A DNA stretch of 49,589 bases from Chitinophagaceae bacterium (GTDB lineage: Bacteria; Bacteroidota; Bacteroidia; Chitinophagales; Chitinophagaceae): positions 1-49,589 of the forward strand of contig JAJTFY010000001.1 in NCBI GenBank assembly GCA_021299175.1, in the 5' to 3' direction. This document shows positions 33,430 to 42,452 of this stretch, in pieces; within the stretch, counting starts at the first letter, position 1; every line of letters starts with the position of its first letter. The position numbers and the translations under genes are program-made. A model generated the notes under the pieces. That model had not been told where the DNA came from. It searched no databases and worked only from the letters and a program-made list of their open reading frames with translations.

Positions 33430-35835
33430 ATGAAAAAGCTTTTCTTTCTGTCATTGCTCTTAATCAGTTTGTTTTCAATGGCGCAGGAGTCTGCATCTTA
33501 CAAGCTTCCGCCAAAAGAAATTGCTGACCTGTTGCTGGCAAAACCAACCCCTGCGGTATCCATCGACCATTTGGGCGAATGGATGCTGATCATGGAAAGG
33601 GAATCCTATCCTACTGTTGAAGAGCTGGGTCAACCGGAACTGCGTGTGGCTGGCCTTCGCCTGAATCCCAATAATTATTCTCCCAGCAGACAGAGTTTCA
33701 TCAACAACCTCAAACTCAAACATATTGCAGACGGAAAGGAGTACGCCATTACCGGCATTCCTGCAGGGGCGTTGATCAGCAATACGGAATGGAGCCCTTC
33801 TGAAAAGAAGATTTCCTTCACCAATACCACTGCAACAAAGGTCGATCTGTACGTGATTGACATTGCAAAAAAGACAGCAGTCAAAATCAACAAAACAGCA
33901 CTTGTTACTACCATCGGACCCGTGTCCCAATGGGTAGACGACAATACCATCATCTATACTGCAGCCACCAAGCCTGCTGCGATGCTGCCCAAAAGACCGA
34001 TCACACCAGTGGGGCCATCCATCCAGGAAAACATCGGAAAAGCCGCACCCAGCAGGACTTACCAGGACCTGATCAAATCCGTATACGATGAAACTGCTTT
34101 TGCCTTCATGACCACTGCACAGTTGATCAAGAACACCAATGGCACAGAAACCAAGCTTTCCAGCCCTGCCATTTATGCCTCATTTGTTGTAAGCCCAGAC
34201 AATAAATATATCCTTACAGAAACAATTCAAAAACCCTACTCCTATCTTGTAACCGCCTATTCGTTTGCTTCCACCATGGCCATCATGGACATGGGAGGCA
34301 AGATGGTGAAATCACTTGCCAAGATTCCCTCTGGTGAAACGACCCCCAGCGGTTATGACAATGTACTGCCGTCTCCCAGAGGCTTTGCATGGCGTGCGGA
34401 CGAACCTTCAACCATTACCTGGTGCGAGCCCCAAGACAGCGGATTGATCAAAAAAAACATGGAATTCCATGATGCAGTCTACGCCCTGAAAGCCCCATTC
34501 ACTGCCAGTCCTGCCGTTCTGGTGAAAACAAAAATGCGATTCAGGAACATTGTCTGGGGCAATGAACATTTTGCATGGGTGAATGAAGGACTGACAGGAA
34601 AACAGTTACAGAAGGCGAGCAAGCTGGATCCTGCAACCGGTGCCATGGAAACCCTTTTTGAAAGAAATACCACAGATGCCTACAACAATCCGGGTATGCC
34701 TGTGATGAAAAGAACTGCATTTGGAACATCGGTCATCAACCTGCTTGAAAACAACAAGATCCTGATGAACAACCCTGTCGGATCATCACCAGATGGAGAC
34801 CTCCCTTTCCTGTCTACATTTGACCTGTCTTCCAAAACAAGCCAAATCGTCTGGAGAGCAAAAAAAGGATCTTATGAAACAATAACGGCCGTGCTCGATG
34901 CCAATACGCTCAAATTGATTACCAGAAAGGAAAGCCAGACCGAGGTGCCCAATTATTATATCAAAAACCTGAAGGGCAGCGGCCCCGATCAGCAGATCAC
35001 AGGCTTTTCCAACCCTTATCCTTCGATGGTGGGTGTTACAAAAGAAAAACTCAAATACAAGCGTGCTGATGGCGTTGACTTGACTGGCGACCTTTATTTA
35101 CCCAGGGGATATGACCGTACAAAAGACGGACCCTTACCAGTACTGATCTGGGCCTATCCAAGAGAGTACAACAATGCAGCAGATGCCGCACAGGTAAGAG
35201 GAAGCGCTGACAGGTTTACCACCATCAGCTGGGGATCACCCATCTTCTATGTGATGCGAGGATATGCAGTGCTCGACAATGCAGAAATGCCCATTGTTGC
35301 TGCATCAAAAGAAAGCAAACCCAATGATACATTCATTGAGCAGTTGAAACTGAATGCTGAAGCAGCCATTGGCGCTTTGACTTCTTTGGGTGTTGGCGAT
35401 CCCAAAAGGGTTGCCGTGGGAGGACACAGCTATGGTGCCTTCATGACTGCGCACCTGTTGTCTCATACCAATCTCTTCAAGGCGGGACTGGCCAGAAGCG
35501 GGGCCTACAACAGGACCCTTACCCCATTTGGCTTCCAGGCAGAAGAGAGAACCTACTGGGAATCACCCGATCTCTATTATAAAATGAGTCCCTTCAGCTA
35601 TGCCAACAAAATCAAGACTCCAATTCTGTTGGTCCATGGTGAAGCAGATGACAATCCAGGCACCTTCCCCATCAACAGCGAACGCCTGTACAATGCCATC
35701 AAAGGACATGGCGGAACCGTTCGCCTGGTCTACCTGCCTTATGAAGCGCATGGATACAGGGGGAAGGAGAACCTGCTGCACCTGTTGTGGGAACAAAGTC
35801 AGTGGCTGGATCGCTTCGTCAAAAACGCGAAATAA
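33430..35835 (+). CDS. Secreted S9 prolyl-oligopeptidase-family peptidase (glutamyl-endopeptidase-like)
   Basis: The 801-residue protein has a signal peptide (MKKLFFLSLLLISLFSMAQ), a beta-propeller-like N-terminal region and an alpha/beta-hydrolase peptidase domain. The triad is visible: S667 in GGHSYGAF, an Asp at about 740 in HGEADDN, and H774 in YEAHGYRG. The segment PITPVGPSIQENIGKAAPSRTYQDL resembles the S9D glutamyl endopeptidase group. It would degrade peptides in the periplasm or outside the cell. It ends three bases before the converging flavin reductase gene. Confidence 0.9.
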   Translation: MKKLFFLSLLLISLFSMAQESASYKLPPKEIADLLLAKPTPAVSIDHLGEWMLIMERESYPTVEELGQPELRVAGLRLNPNNYSPSRQSFINNLKLKHIADGKEYAITGIPAGALISNTEWSPSEKKISFTNTTATKVDLYVIDIAKKTAVKINKTALVTTIGPVSQWVDDNTIIYTAATKPAAMLPKRPITPVGPSIQENIGKAAPSRTYQDLIKSVYDETAFAFMTTAQLIKNTNGTETKLSSPAIYASFVVSPDNKYILTETIQKPYSYLVTAYSFASTMAIMDMGGKMVKSLAKIPSGETTPSGYDNVLPSPRGFAWRADEPSTITWCEPQDSGLIKKNMEFHDAVYALKAPFTASPAVLVKTKMRFRNIVWGNEHFAWVNEGLTGKQLQKASKLDPATGAMETLFERNTTDAYNNPGMPVMKRTAFGTSVINLLENNKILMNNPVGSSPDGDLPFLSTFDLSSKTSQIVWRAKKGSYETITAVLDANTLKLITRKESQTEVPNYYIKNLKGSGPDQQITGFSNPYPSMVGVTKEKLKYKRADGVDLTGDLYLPRGYDRTKDGPLPVLIWAYPREYNNAADAAQVRGSADRFTTISWGSPIFYVMRGYAVLDNAEMPIVAASKESKPNDTFIEQLKLNAEAAIGALTSLGVGDPKRVAVGGHSYGAFMTAHLLSHTNLFKAGLARSGAYNRTLTPFGFQAEERTYWESPDLYYKMSPFSYANKIKTPILLVHGEADDNPGTFPINSERLYNAIKGHGGTVRLVYLPYEAHGYRGKENLLHLLWEQSQWLDRFVKNAK

Positions 35836-35838
35836 AGG

Positions 35839-36477
35839 TTAGAAATCAATCTGCCCGGCTACCCTGTCTGGTTTCGCGTATTGAAACCTTGCCAGCGGCT
35901 GCGTGGTATAGTAAGCATCCATCCCGAGGCTGACCATGGAGGAGGCATCCTGCAGGTTGATGAATCCATCTTTGCTGATGATTGCTGGCTCAATGAATGC
36001 ATGCGTGAGTTTGCCCACCACCAGGAAAGTATTGTTCATCCTGAGGGGAATGATTTCTGAAAGCTCCATGGCATATTGCACCTGGCTTTCCAAAACAAAA
36101 GGAACAATAGAATCAACCTTGTATTCTTCTGTCAAACCCACTTCACTGAACTCATTCACCCCTTCAGGATATTTTGCACTGGCCTGGTGGGCATTTGAAA
36201 TGAAGTCAGGATGAATATGGTTGATGGTATACAATCCATTGCCACGAATATTGGACAGGGTATGCGGCGCTGCATCGATAGGGCGATTGATGAAGCCAAT
36301 ATAGGCAGGATCAGCCCCGATATGAACGATGTTGCAAAAAACACCAAGGTTGGGAATACCTTCCTTGTTGATGGTAGCAACAAGACTGACGGGCTTGAAA
36401 CCACTTAAGGAATTCACAAAATTGGCCCGATAGAACCTATCCCAGCCCTGAATTTCATCGATACTGTAATGTTTCAC
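35839..36477 (-). CDS. Flavin reductase family protein
   Basis: The 212-residue protein has the split-barrel flavin reductase-like fold: VNSLSGFKPVSLVATINKEGIPNLGVFCNIVHIGADPAYIGFINRP..HTLSNIRGNGLYTINHI. These FMN-binding proteins are in many cases of unknown substrate. Similarity begins at KHYSIDEIQGWDRFYRANFVNSLSG, so GTG 36477 is preferred over the track's ATG 36555, whose extra 26 residues are Cys-rich and overlap the start of the divergent gene. Confidence 0.8.
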   Translation of the reverse strand: MKHYSIDEIQGWDRFYRANFVNSLSGFKPVSLVATINKEGIPNLGVFCNIVHIGADPAYIGFINRPIDAAPHTLSNIRGNGLYTINHIHPDFISNAHQASAKYPEGVNEFSEVGLTEEYKVDSIVPFVLESQVQYAMELSEIIPLRMNNTFLVVGKLTHAFIEPAIISKDGFINLQDASSMVSLGMDAYYTTQPLARFQYAKPDRVAGQIDF

Positions 36478-36553
36478 ATTTTGTTTAACATAAAACGCAG
36501 AAAAAGGTTGGAAATTTGTACAACAATATCCACACCCAAAACGCGTTATAGCC

Positions 36554-37300
36554 ATGAAAATCCAAAAATCCTATCCAATGAAAATTTCAGCTGCAGGCTT
36601 TTTCCTGTTTGCAAGTCTTACCCTGCTGGTTTCCTTTACCAGCAACAAACCGGTTCTGGCCAAAAGGTTCAACGCTGAAAGAACAGTTGTTACTTCAAAC
36701 ACGCTTTTTATCCATTCAATGTATACACAGATCCATCAGGCAGGGGCTACCCTGTCTGAGGAGATCTTTTCTTTGGCCTTCTTGGGCTTTGAGAAACTCA
36801 ATGCGCAAGGCCGTCTGAGCGCAGACAGCATCCTCACCATCATCGACTTTTCAAAATCTTCCAGGGAAAAAAGGATGTTTGTTGTTGACCTGAAAAAACA
36901 GGCGCTGCTTTTCAAGAGCATTGTTGCCCATGGCAGAAATACCGGCGAAGAATTTGCAAGGTCTTTCTCCAACGACATGAATTCCCACAAAAGCAGCCTG
37001 GGTTTCTACATCACCGGAGGCACTTACCAAGGGTCAAATGGTTTTTCAATGATGCTCAATGGTGTTGAAAAAGGATTCAATGACAAGGCAAAAGACAGGG
37101 CCATCGTCATGCATGGTGCTGACTATGCCAGCGAGCAGGCGATCCTTCACAAAGGATATTTGGGAAGAAGTTATGGATGCCCGGCTTTGCCAAGGGCTAT
37201 CAACCAAAAAATAATCGAAACAATCAAGGAGGGGAACTGTATGTTCATCTACTACCCCGACCAGAAATATTTGAGCAATTCAAGAATGCTCAATGGTTAA
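36554..37300 (+). CDS. Murein L,D-transpeptidase catalytic-domain family protein
   Basis: The 248-residue protein has a signal-like N-terminus (ISAAGFFLFASLTLLVSF). It then has a YkuD_2-type catalytic domain, with the active-site region running from AIVMHGADYAS to LGRSYGCPALPR; C in SYGCPA is the nucleophile and H in MHGA its partner. It probably remodels peptidoglycan cross-links in the periplasm. It is a single gene with a strong terminator. A second in-frame ATG follows eight codons into the ORF (MKISAAGF) and could be the true start. Confidence 0.85.
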   Translation: MKIQKSYPMKISAAGFFLFASLTLLVSFTSNKPVLAKRFNAERTVVTSNTLFIHSMYTQIHQAGATLSEEIFSLAFLGFEKLNAQGRLSADSILTIIDFSKSSREKRMFVVDLKKQALLFKSIVAHGRNTGEEFARSFSNDMNSHKSSLGFYITGGTYQGSNGFSMMLNGVEKGFNDKAKDRAIVMHGADYASEQAILHKGYLGRSYGCPALPRAINQKIIETIKEGNCMFIYYPDQKYLSNSRMLNG

Positions 37301-37325
37301 AATGGGATCTTAGAATGGTTAATCC

Positions 37326-37358
37326 GACCCGGCCTTTCCAGGCTGGGTCTCTTTTTTT
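37326..37358 (+). terminator. Rho-independent terminator after the L,D-transpeptidase gene
   Basis: The stem GACCCGGCCT / AGGCTGGGTC (ten pairs, one G-U) with TTCC loop is followed by TCTTTTTTT. It lies 25 bases after the stop and runs into the 3' end of the converging PAP2-like gene. Confidence 0.92.
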
Positions 37359-38004
37359 AAAACCATAATGCGACCAACTGACAGATCAATCCCAGCAGGA
37401 ATCCCGTGATGAGATCAAACCATTGATGATCTGACACTATTTTTCTCGCAGAAAGGACCAGCCCGGATATAAGCGCCGAAACCATGAGCGGCAAACCGGA
37501 ATACAAGGTGCCATCAAAAACGGTCAACACCATCAGCCCCATCATTCCTCCTACACCAATTCCATGCATGCTGATCTTGTAATAATTGTTCAACAACAAG
37601 GCTGCAGAAGAGGCAAAAAACATACCCCTGCACATGTTCACAATGATGCGTGGCGTTTCAGGCTGGTGTTTGAACACATAATAAGTCCAGAAGAAAAAAG
37701 TGATGCTCGCGATATAAGGTACGATACGTTCTTTCTGTGTTGTCAGAAAAACAGACTTGCTGAATCCAAGCCCCTTGAGCAAGGCCACCACCAACAAAGG
37801 GAAAAATACATTATTGTTGATGACCGCCAGCAGCTTGAGCATTTTGGCCTTTTCTGAAAAGCCTACAAAATAGGACGGATGGATGAAGATCAGGTAAGCA
37901 GCCATCATGACCCCTACAAAAAGCGGATGAAAAACGATGGAGATGATTTTGGCTGAAACCTCAATCCACCTAGGAAACACGACCTTGTCCGATTCGTTTT
38001 GCAT
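37357..38004 (-). CDS. PAP2-like integral membrane protein
   Basis: The 215-residue protein has about six membrane helices. The order and the segment ISMHGIGVGGMMGLMVL followed by SDHQWFDLITGFLLGLICQLVALWF resemble the last two motifs of PAP2 lipid phosphatases (SxxH and H-containing third motif). A clear KxxxxxxRP first motif is not visible; the closest segment is TTQKERIVPY. It may be a diverged lipid phosphatase or an inactive relative. It lies nine bases downstream of rpoN on the same strand and probably shares its transcript. Confidence 0.6.
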   Translation of the reverse strand: MQNESDKVVFPRWIEVSAKIISIVFHPLFVGVMMAAYLIFIHPSYFVGFSEKAKMLKLLAVINNNVFFPLLVVALLKGLGFSKSVFLTTQKERIVPYIASITFFFWTYYVFKHQPETPRIIVNMCRGMFFASSAALLLNNYYKISMHGIGVGGMMGLMVLTVFDGTLYSGLPLMVSALISGLVLSARKIVSDHQWFDLITGFLLGLICQLVALWF

Positions 38005-38013
38005 ATGGGTTGT

Positions 38014-39498
38014 TTAAAGTTCTTTTCGCAAGCGTGCGACAGGAATATTCAAGAGTTCCCTGTATTTGGCAACGGTTCTCCGTGCAATATTATAGCCTTT
38101 TGCCTGCAACATCTCCGTAAGGCTGTCATCCCCCAATGGATTTCTCTTGTCTTCCATCATGATCAATTCATGCAGGATGTTTTTCACTTCTTTGGTAGAG
38201 ACCTCCTCACCACTTTCGGTACTGAGCGATTCGCTGAAAAAATATTTCAGCCTGAAACTTCCGAATTCAGTTTGCACGAATTTGCTGTTGGCTACCCTGC
38301 TGATGGTTGAAATATCCAGCTTGGTTTTTTCTGCAATGTCTTTGAGGATCATGGGGCGTAGGGAATTTTCATCTCCACTCAGGAAAAAACTCCGCTGATG
38401 CTCAATGATGGCCTGCATCGTCAGCAAAAGTGTCTGTTGCCTTTGCTTGATGGCATCAATGAACCACTTGGCTGCATCAATTTTCTGCCGGATAAACACT
38501 ACCGCTTCTTTCTGGCGCTTGTCTTTCTTGCTCCCTTTCTCGTAGTCTTTGAGCATGTCCCGGTATTCATCGCTGACCCTCAGGTCAGGAGCGTTCCGCT
38601 GGTTGAGGGTCAGCTCGGGTTCTCCATTGTTGTTGTAGACAAAAAAATCAGGAATGATGTATTGCTCTGCTTTGTTGATGGAACCTGCCTGAGCGCCTGG
38701 CCGGGGATTCAACTTCCTGATTTCCTGCATGGCTTCCTTGAGCAGGTCTTCATCCAGCTCAAGCGATCGGATGATTTTATCAAAATGCCGTTTGGTGAAT
38801 TCATCAAAATGAAAATCAAGGATGCGAAGTGCGGTTTTAAGCCCCAGCGATTGTCGGGCCTTAATTTTTCTGCGCAACTGAATGATCAGGCATTCCCTCA
38901 CATCACGGGCCGCAATGCCAGAGGGATCAAACTGTTGAATCAGGCCTAAAACATGTTCTACCTGATCTGCTGTGACAATGATGTTTTGCTTGAAGGCAAG
39001 ATCATCCACAACAGCATTCGTGTCCCTGCGCAGGTATCCGTCATCATCAATACTGCCAATCAATTGCTCGGCAATTTTTTCTTCTAATGCATCAAGATTC
39101 AGCAGTCCCAGCTGTTCCGCAAGCATTTCGTGTAAACCGGAAGAAACGGGATGAGGGATGGATCCACTGCCCTCCAACTCGGGCACATGATCATCCTTGA
39201 GCTTGTATTCCGCAATGTCATCATCATCCCCATAGTCTTCATACTGGATGGGATCATCCATTTCATCCATGGGTTCATCTTCTCCATCGGGCAAATCAAG
39301 GTCCAGCTCATCTGAAGCCTCATTCTCAGACTCTGCTGCCTTTTCTTCCCCAATTTCCAACGCGGGATTTTCTTCAATTTCTTCCTTGAGCCGCTCTTCC
39401 AACAAGGCTGTAGGCACCTGCAACAGCTTCATCAGCTGGATTTGCTGTGGAGATAATTTTTGTTGCAGTTTTTGTTGGAGTCCCTGGTACAATGCCAT
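38014..39498 (-). CDS. rpoN: RNA polymerase sigma-54 factor
   Basis: The 494-residue protein has the Gln-rich activator-interacting region I (GLQQKLQQKLSPQQIQLMKLLQVP) and a very acidic region II (about 50-130). The core-binding domain and the HTH/RpoN box (ARRTVAKYREL near the C-terminus) follow. It directs activator-dependent transcription at -24/-12 promoters. ATG 39498 is used because the family begins at ALYQGLQQKL; the track start is 17 codons upstream. No sigma-54 activator gene is present in the window. Confidence 0.96.
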   Translation of the reverse strand: MALYQGLQQKLQQKLSPQQIQLMKLLQVPTALLEERLKEEIEENPALEIGEEKAAESENEASDELDLDLPDGEDEPMDEMDDPIQYEDYGDDDDIAEYKLKDDHVPELEGSGSIPHPVSSGLHEMLAEQLGLLNLDALEEKIAEQLIGSIDDDGYLRRDTNAVVDDLAFKQNIIVTADQVEHVLGLIQQFDPSGIAARDVRECLIIQLRRKIKARQSLGLKTALRILDFHFDEFTKRHFDKIIRSLELDEDLLKEAMQEIRKLNPRPGAQAGSINKAEQYIIPDFFVYNNNGEPELTLNQRNAPDLRVSDEYRDMLKDYEKGSKKDKRQKEAVVFIRQKIDAAKWFIDAIKQRQQTLLLTMQAIIEHQRSFFLSGDENSLRPMILKDIAEKTKLDISTISRVANSKFVQTEFGSFRLKYFFSESLSTESGEEVSTKEVKNILHELIMMEDKRNPLGDDSLTEMLQAKGYNIARRTVAKYRELLNIPVARLRKEL

Positions 39499-39532
39499 TG
39501 CTAAAACTTCCCTGGTTGAATGGGAATTGAGC

Positions 39533-39544
39533 TGTAAATTTACA
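39533..39544. promoter_or_regulatory. Palindromic divergent -7 box, rpoN and small secreted protein
   Basis: TGTAAATTTACA is a perfect 12-bp palindrome that places TAAATTTA (seven of eight to TAnnTTTG) on both strands. It would fire rpoN leftward, with a leader of about 31 bases, and the small gene rightward, with a leader of about 11 bases. Confidence 0.3.
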
Positions 39545-39558
39545 AACAAATCGCACCA

Positions 39559-39828
39559 TTGAGAACACTGGTCATCTTGATATTTATTTTAACAGGGCAA
39601 ACCTGTTTTGCACAGGACAGCAGCCTGTCAAAAAAGCCGTTTTATTTTTTGTCCGGACAGTTGACCATGCCTATCAAAAAAAACAATGCCCCTGTCAAAC
39701 CCAACCATGCCAATCAACAACAAGGATTTGTTTGCAAACAGGAATGGAAACTGGAAAAGAAAACGGGTGTTCCAATGCGTTTCAGGCTGGGGTCACTAGA
39801 CTATGTAAATAAGCTAGAGGGGAAATGA
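39559..39828 (+). CDS. Small secreted protein of unknown function
   Basis: The 89-residue ORF starts at TTG and has a clean signal peptide ([16 protein letters not shown]), leaving a mature protein of about 70 residues rich in Lys, Asn and Gln with one Cys. I do not recognise a family. No ATG is available before the signal peptide, so TTG is the likely start. It is divergent from rpoN, and its last 15 bases overlap the converging MarR gene. Confidence 0.55.
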   Translation: MRTLVILIFILTGQTCFAQDSSLSKKPFYFLSGQLTMPIKKNNAPVKPNHANQQQGFVCKQEWKLEKKTGVPMRFRLGSLDYVNKLEGK

Positions 39829-40275
39829 CCCTCTCATTTTATCCAGCAGACCATTCAATAATTTCATTTCCTGCTGATCAAGATTGGCCATGATGGCAAT
39901 CATCTCTTTTTCATTCCGATCAATTTTTGCCAATACTTTTTTTCCTTCCGCCGTGATGCTGATGTCCACAAGCCTTTTGTCTGAGGGACAGGTTTTTTTG
40001 CTCACCAATCCTTTCAGCAAAAGCCTGTCTACTATTCGGCTGGTATCACTCATCTTGTCCAACATGCGCTCGCGGATGGTCAATGTGGACAGTGGTTGTG
40101 GATGGCTGCCGCGCAGAATCCTGAGGATATTGAATTGCTGCAGGGTGATGTCTTCTGCTGAGAGAAAATCTTTGATTTTCTCAGTAAGCCAGTTGTTGGT
40201 GAAAAGCAGGTTGATGATGAGCTTCTGGTTTTCGCTGGTGAAGTGCTGTTGGTTGATGTCTTTTTCTAGTCCCAT
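39814..40275 (-). CDS. MarR-family transcriptional regulator
   Basis: The 153-residue protein has a winged helix of the MarR type: [72 protein letters not shown], with flanking dimerisation helices. MarR proteins are dimeric repressors released by small phenolic or oxidising ligands, often acting on neighbouring transporter genes. It starts 14 bases after the AI-2E transporter stop on the same strand, suggesting one operon and a possible target. Confidence 0.9.
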   Translation of the reverse strand: MGLEKDINQQHFTSENQKLIINLLFTNNWLTEKIKDFLSAEDITLQQFNILRILRGSHPQPLSTLTIRERMLDKMSDTSRIVDRLLLKGLVSKKTCPSDKRLVDISITAEGKKVLAKIDRNEKEMIAIMANLDQQEMKLLNGLLDKMRGSFPL

Positions 40276-40289
40276 GTTTTCAAATTAGG

Positions 40290-41312
40290 TCAAATTGGAT
40301 TTTTGGTTTGATCAACAAACTCATGGGCATAGATTTTAACCAAGATGATGGCATAGCTGAAAATGAGCGGCCCGAAAATAAACCCCATGAATCCAAAGAG
40401 CTGAAGCCCAACAATGACGCCAAAAACGGTGATCAAGGGGTGTACATTTCCAATTTTTTTCATCAAGGTCACCCGGGCCAGGTAATCCACATTTCCAGTG
40501 ATGACCAGGCTGTAAACCAGCAGGCCTGTGGCCTGGCCACCCAATCCTTTGGCATAAAGGTATACAACCAATGGAACCCAGATCATCATGGTGCCAACAA
40601 TCGGGAAAAAAGCAAAGACCCCTGTGAGAAAACCCCATATCAAGGGATCTTCCATGCCAAACATGAGGTAGCCCGCCCAGGCAAAAATCCCCTGGATCAA
40701 AGAAATCAAGGGGATGCCAATGGCATTTGCCTTGACCATGTGCTTGGTTTCATGGGCCAGTGCAATCACACTTTCCAAATGAAGGGGGATGAATTTTCTG
40801 ATTGAATCCTCCATGGCCCTGCCTCCTGTAAACATGAAATACATGACAAACAACATGACCAGCATGTTGCTGAGAATCATGGCAGAACTGTTCAGGAAGG
40901 TCGGTATATAATTGGCCAGGTTGGATTGAAAGGCAGCAAGATTTTTGGGAGACAAGATTTCTTCGCCGGTGATGGACTTGATCTTGTCTGAGAGTGCCTG
41001 AACGCCTACCAGCAACTCATCGGTATGGAGGAAGAGGGAACTTATTTTAGGTGTGACCAACAAGACGGCATAATAAAGGGGTGCAGCAATCAGGATAAGA
41101 AAAACAACGATGATCAGTAGCGCTGTAAGGCCGGGCTTCCATCCCCTTTGCTCAGTCAGCCTGAAGTAACGCTCCCTGCCCAGGATATAGAAAGTAAGGG
41201 CCCCCATCAATCCGGGAAGAAATACATACAGCTCTCGAATAATCAAGAAAGCCAGAAAGGCAATCACCAAAAGCAATACAACCTGTCTGATCCTGTTGTT
41301 GAACTGGGTCAT
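40290..41312 (-). CDS. AI-2E family transporter
   Basis: The 340-residue polytopic membrane protein has the family pattern: an N-terminal hydrophobic pair (VVLLLVIAFLAFLIIRELYVFLPGLMGALTFYIL), a long central loop and a C-terminal bundle with GIPLISLIQGIFAWAGYLMFG and FPIVGTMMIWVPLVVYL. Members export varied small molecules or act as Na+/H+ antiporters; the AI-2 role is proven only for a few. ATG 41312 is 17 bases downstream of the radical SAM stop codon, so the two may be co-transcribed. Confidence 0.88.
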   Translation of the reverse strand: MTQFNNRIRQVVLLLVIAFLAFLIIRELYVFLPGLMGALTFYILGRERYFRLTEQRGWKPGLTALLIIVVFLILIAAPLYYAVLLVTPKISSLFLHTDELLVGVQALSDKIKSITGEEILSPKNLAAFQSNLANYIPTFLNSSAMILSNMLVMLFVMYFMFTGGRAMEDSIRKFIPLHLESVIALAHETKHMVKANAIGIPLISLIQGIFAWAGYLMFGMEDPLIWGFLTGVFAFFPIVGTMMIWVPLVVYLYAKGLGGQATGLLVYSLVITGNVDYLARVTLMKKIGNVHPLITVFGVIVGLQLFGFMGFIFGPLIFSYAIILVKIYAHEFVDQTKNPI

Positions 41313-41329
41313 GAATTTTATTTGTGGGT

Positions 41330-42358
41330 TCAGCTCCAGACTTTCAGTCCCTCGCTGCAATTGGAACAAATATCAATGTTTTTTCTGCTTTGCATCAATT
41401 TTGCCCTGAACTCATTGTAGTTTTTACTTTCCCATATTTCTTTCATTCCATTTTCACCCATGTCGCCAATGATGTGCCGGGCATCTTTATCAAAGCAACA
41501 AGGCACCACTTTCCCATCCCAGGTGATCACGTTGCTGTGCCACATCTTCCAACAATGGTTGGGCATTTTGTTTTTCGGAACGGTCTGGCCATTTGCATCC
41601 TTTCTGTAACGGCTGAACTGATCTGTTGATGGAATCAGCTGGTTGGGATCATTTTGATAATCATAAATCTGTGCAGTCTTGAACCAAACATCATCCAGAC
41701 CCATTTCCCTGGTCAATTGCCTTACTTCTTCTACCTGGTGTTCGTTTGGCCTGACCACCAAAAACTGAAAAACCACCATGGGTGTTTTGCTGTTCAGTGC
41801 TTTCCTCCATCTGATGATATTTCTGGCTCCCTCGAGCACCTTTTCCATCTGGCCGTTTATTCGATATTGCTCATAGGTCTCCTGGGTTGTTCCGTCCAAG
41901 GAAATGATCAACCTGTCCAGGCCACTTTCAATGGTCTTCCTGGCATTTTCGTCATTGAGAAAATGTGCATTGGTGGAAGTTGCTGTGTAAATATTTTTGG
42001 AAGAAGCGTAGCGCACCATGTCCAGGAAACCCTTGTGGAGAAAAGGTTCTCCCTGAAAATAAAAACTCAGGTAAAAAAGTTCCTTGTGCATGGCATCGAT
42101 GGTCTGCCTGAAGAAATCCATCTTGATGGTACCGGTTGGCCTAGTAAATGATTTGAGACCGCTGGGGCACTCCGGGCAACCAAGGTTGCAGGCAGTGGTA
42201 GGCTCAACGGAGATGGAAAGCGGCAAACCCATCATGATAGGACGGCCGATGGCTTTGCTCAACTGGTAGGAACCCAAGACTTTTAAGGCGTTCCAGCACT
42301 TTCTAAAGGTGCATTTGGACAAAAAGTTAAAAATATCGTTTTTGTTATGCCTGGGCAT
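41330..42358 (-). CDS. Radical SAM / SPASM domain enzyme
   Basis: The 342-residue protein has the radical SAM cysteine motif CNLGCPEC (CxxxCxxC) after VEPTTA. A SAM-binding barrel (YFQGEPFLHKGFLDMVRYA; LIISLDGTTQETYEQYR) follows, and a C-terminal SPASM-like region has extra cysteines (HCWKMWHSNVITWDGKVVPCCFDKDARHIIGDM and ICSNCSEGL). SPASM enzymes modify peptides or other substrates using additional Fe-S clusters. No short precursor-peptide gene is adjacent, so the substrate is unknown. Confidence 0.9.
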   Translation of the reverse strand: MPRHNKNDIFNFLSKCTFRKCWNALKVLGSYQLSKAIGRPIMMGLPLSISVEPTTACNLGCPECPSGLKSFTRPTGTIKMDFFRQTIDAMHKELFYLSFYFQGEPFLHKGFLDMVRYASSKNIYTATSTNAHFLNDENARKTIESGLDRLIISLDGTTQETYEQYRINGQMEKVLEGARNIIRWRKALNSKTPMVVFQFLVVRPNEHQVEEVRQLTREMGLDDVWFKTAQIYDYQNDPNQLIPSTDQFSRYRKDANGQTVPKNKMPNHCWKMWHSNVITWDGKVVPCCFDKDARHIIGDMGENGMKEIWESKNYNEFRAKLMQSRKNIDICSNCSEGLKVWS

Positions 42359-42392
42359 GACTGTAAAAATAAATGAAAGTCTTGTTCGTTAT

Positions 42393-42400
42393 GTAGATTT
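42393..42400 (+). promoter_or_regulatory. Bacteroidota -7 box for the M1 peptidase
   Basis: TAGATTTG is an exact TAnnTTTG match with predicted start near 42406 and a 47-base leader before ATG 42453. It lies inside the track's longer ORF, supporting the later start. Confidence 0.5.
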
Positions 42401-42452
42401 GCAATACAGTTCAATAATAAATAGGGCCTGGCCTTATTTCAACATCCGTATC

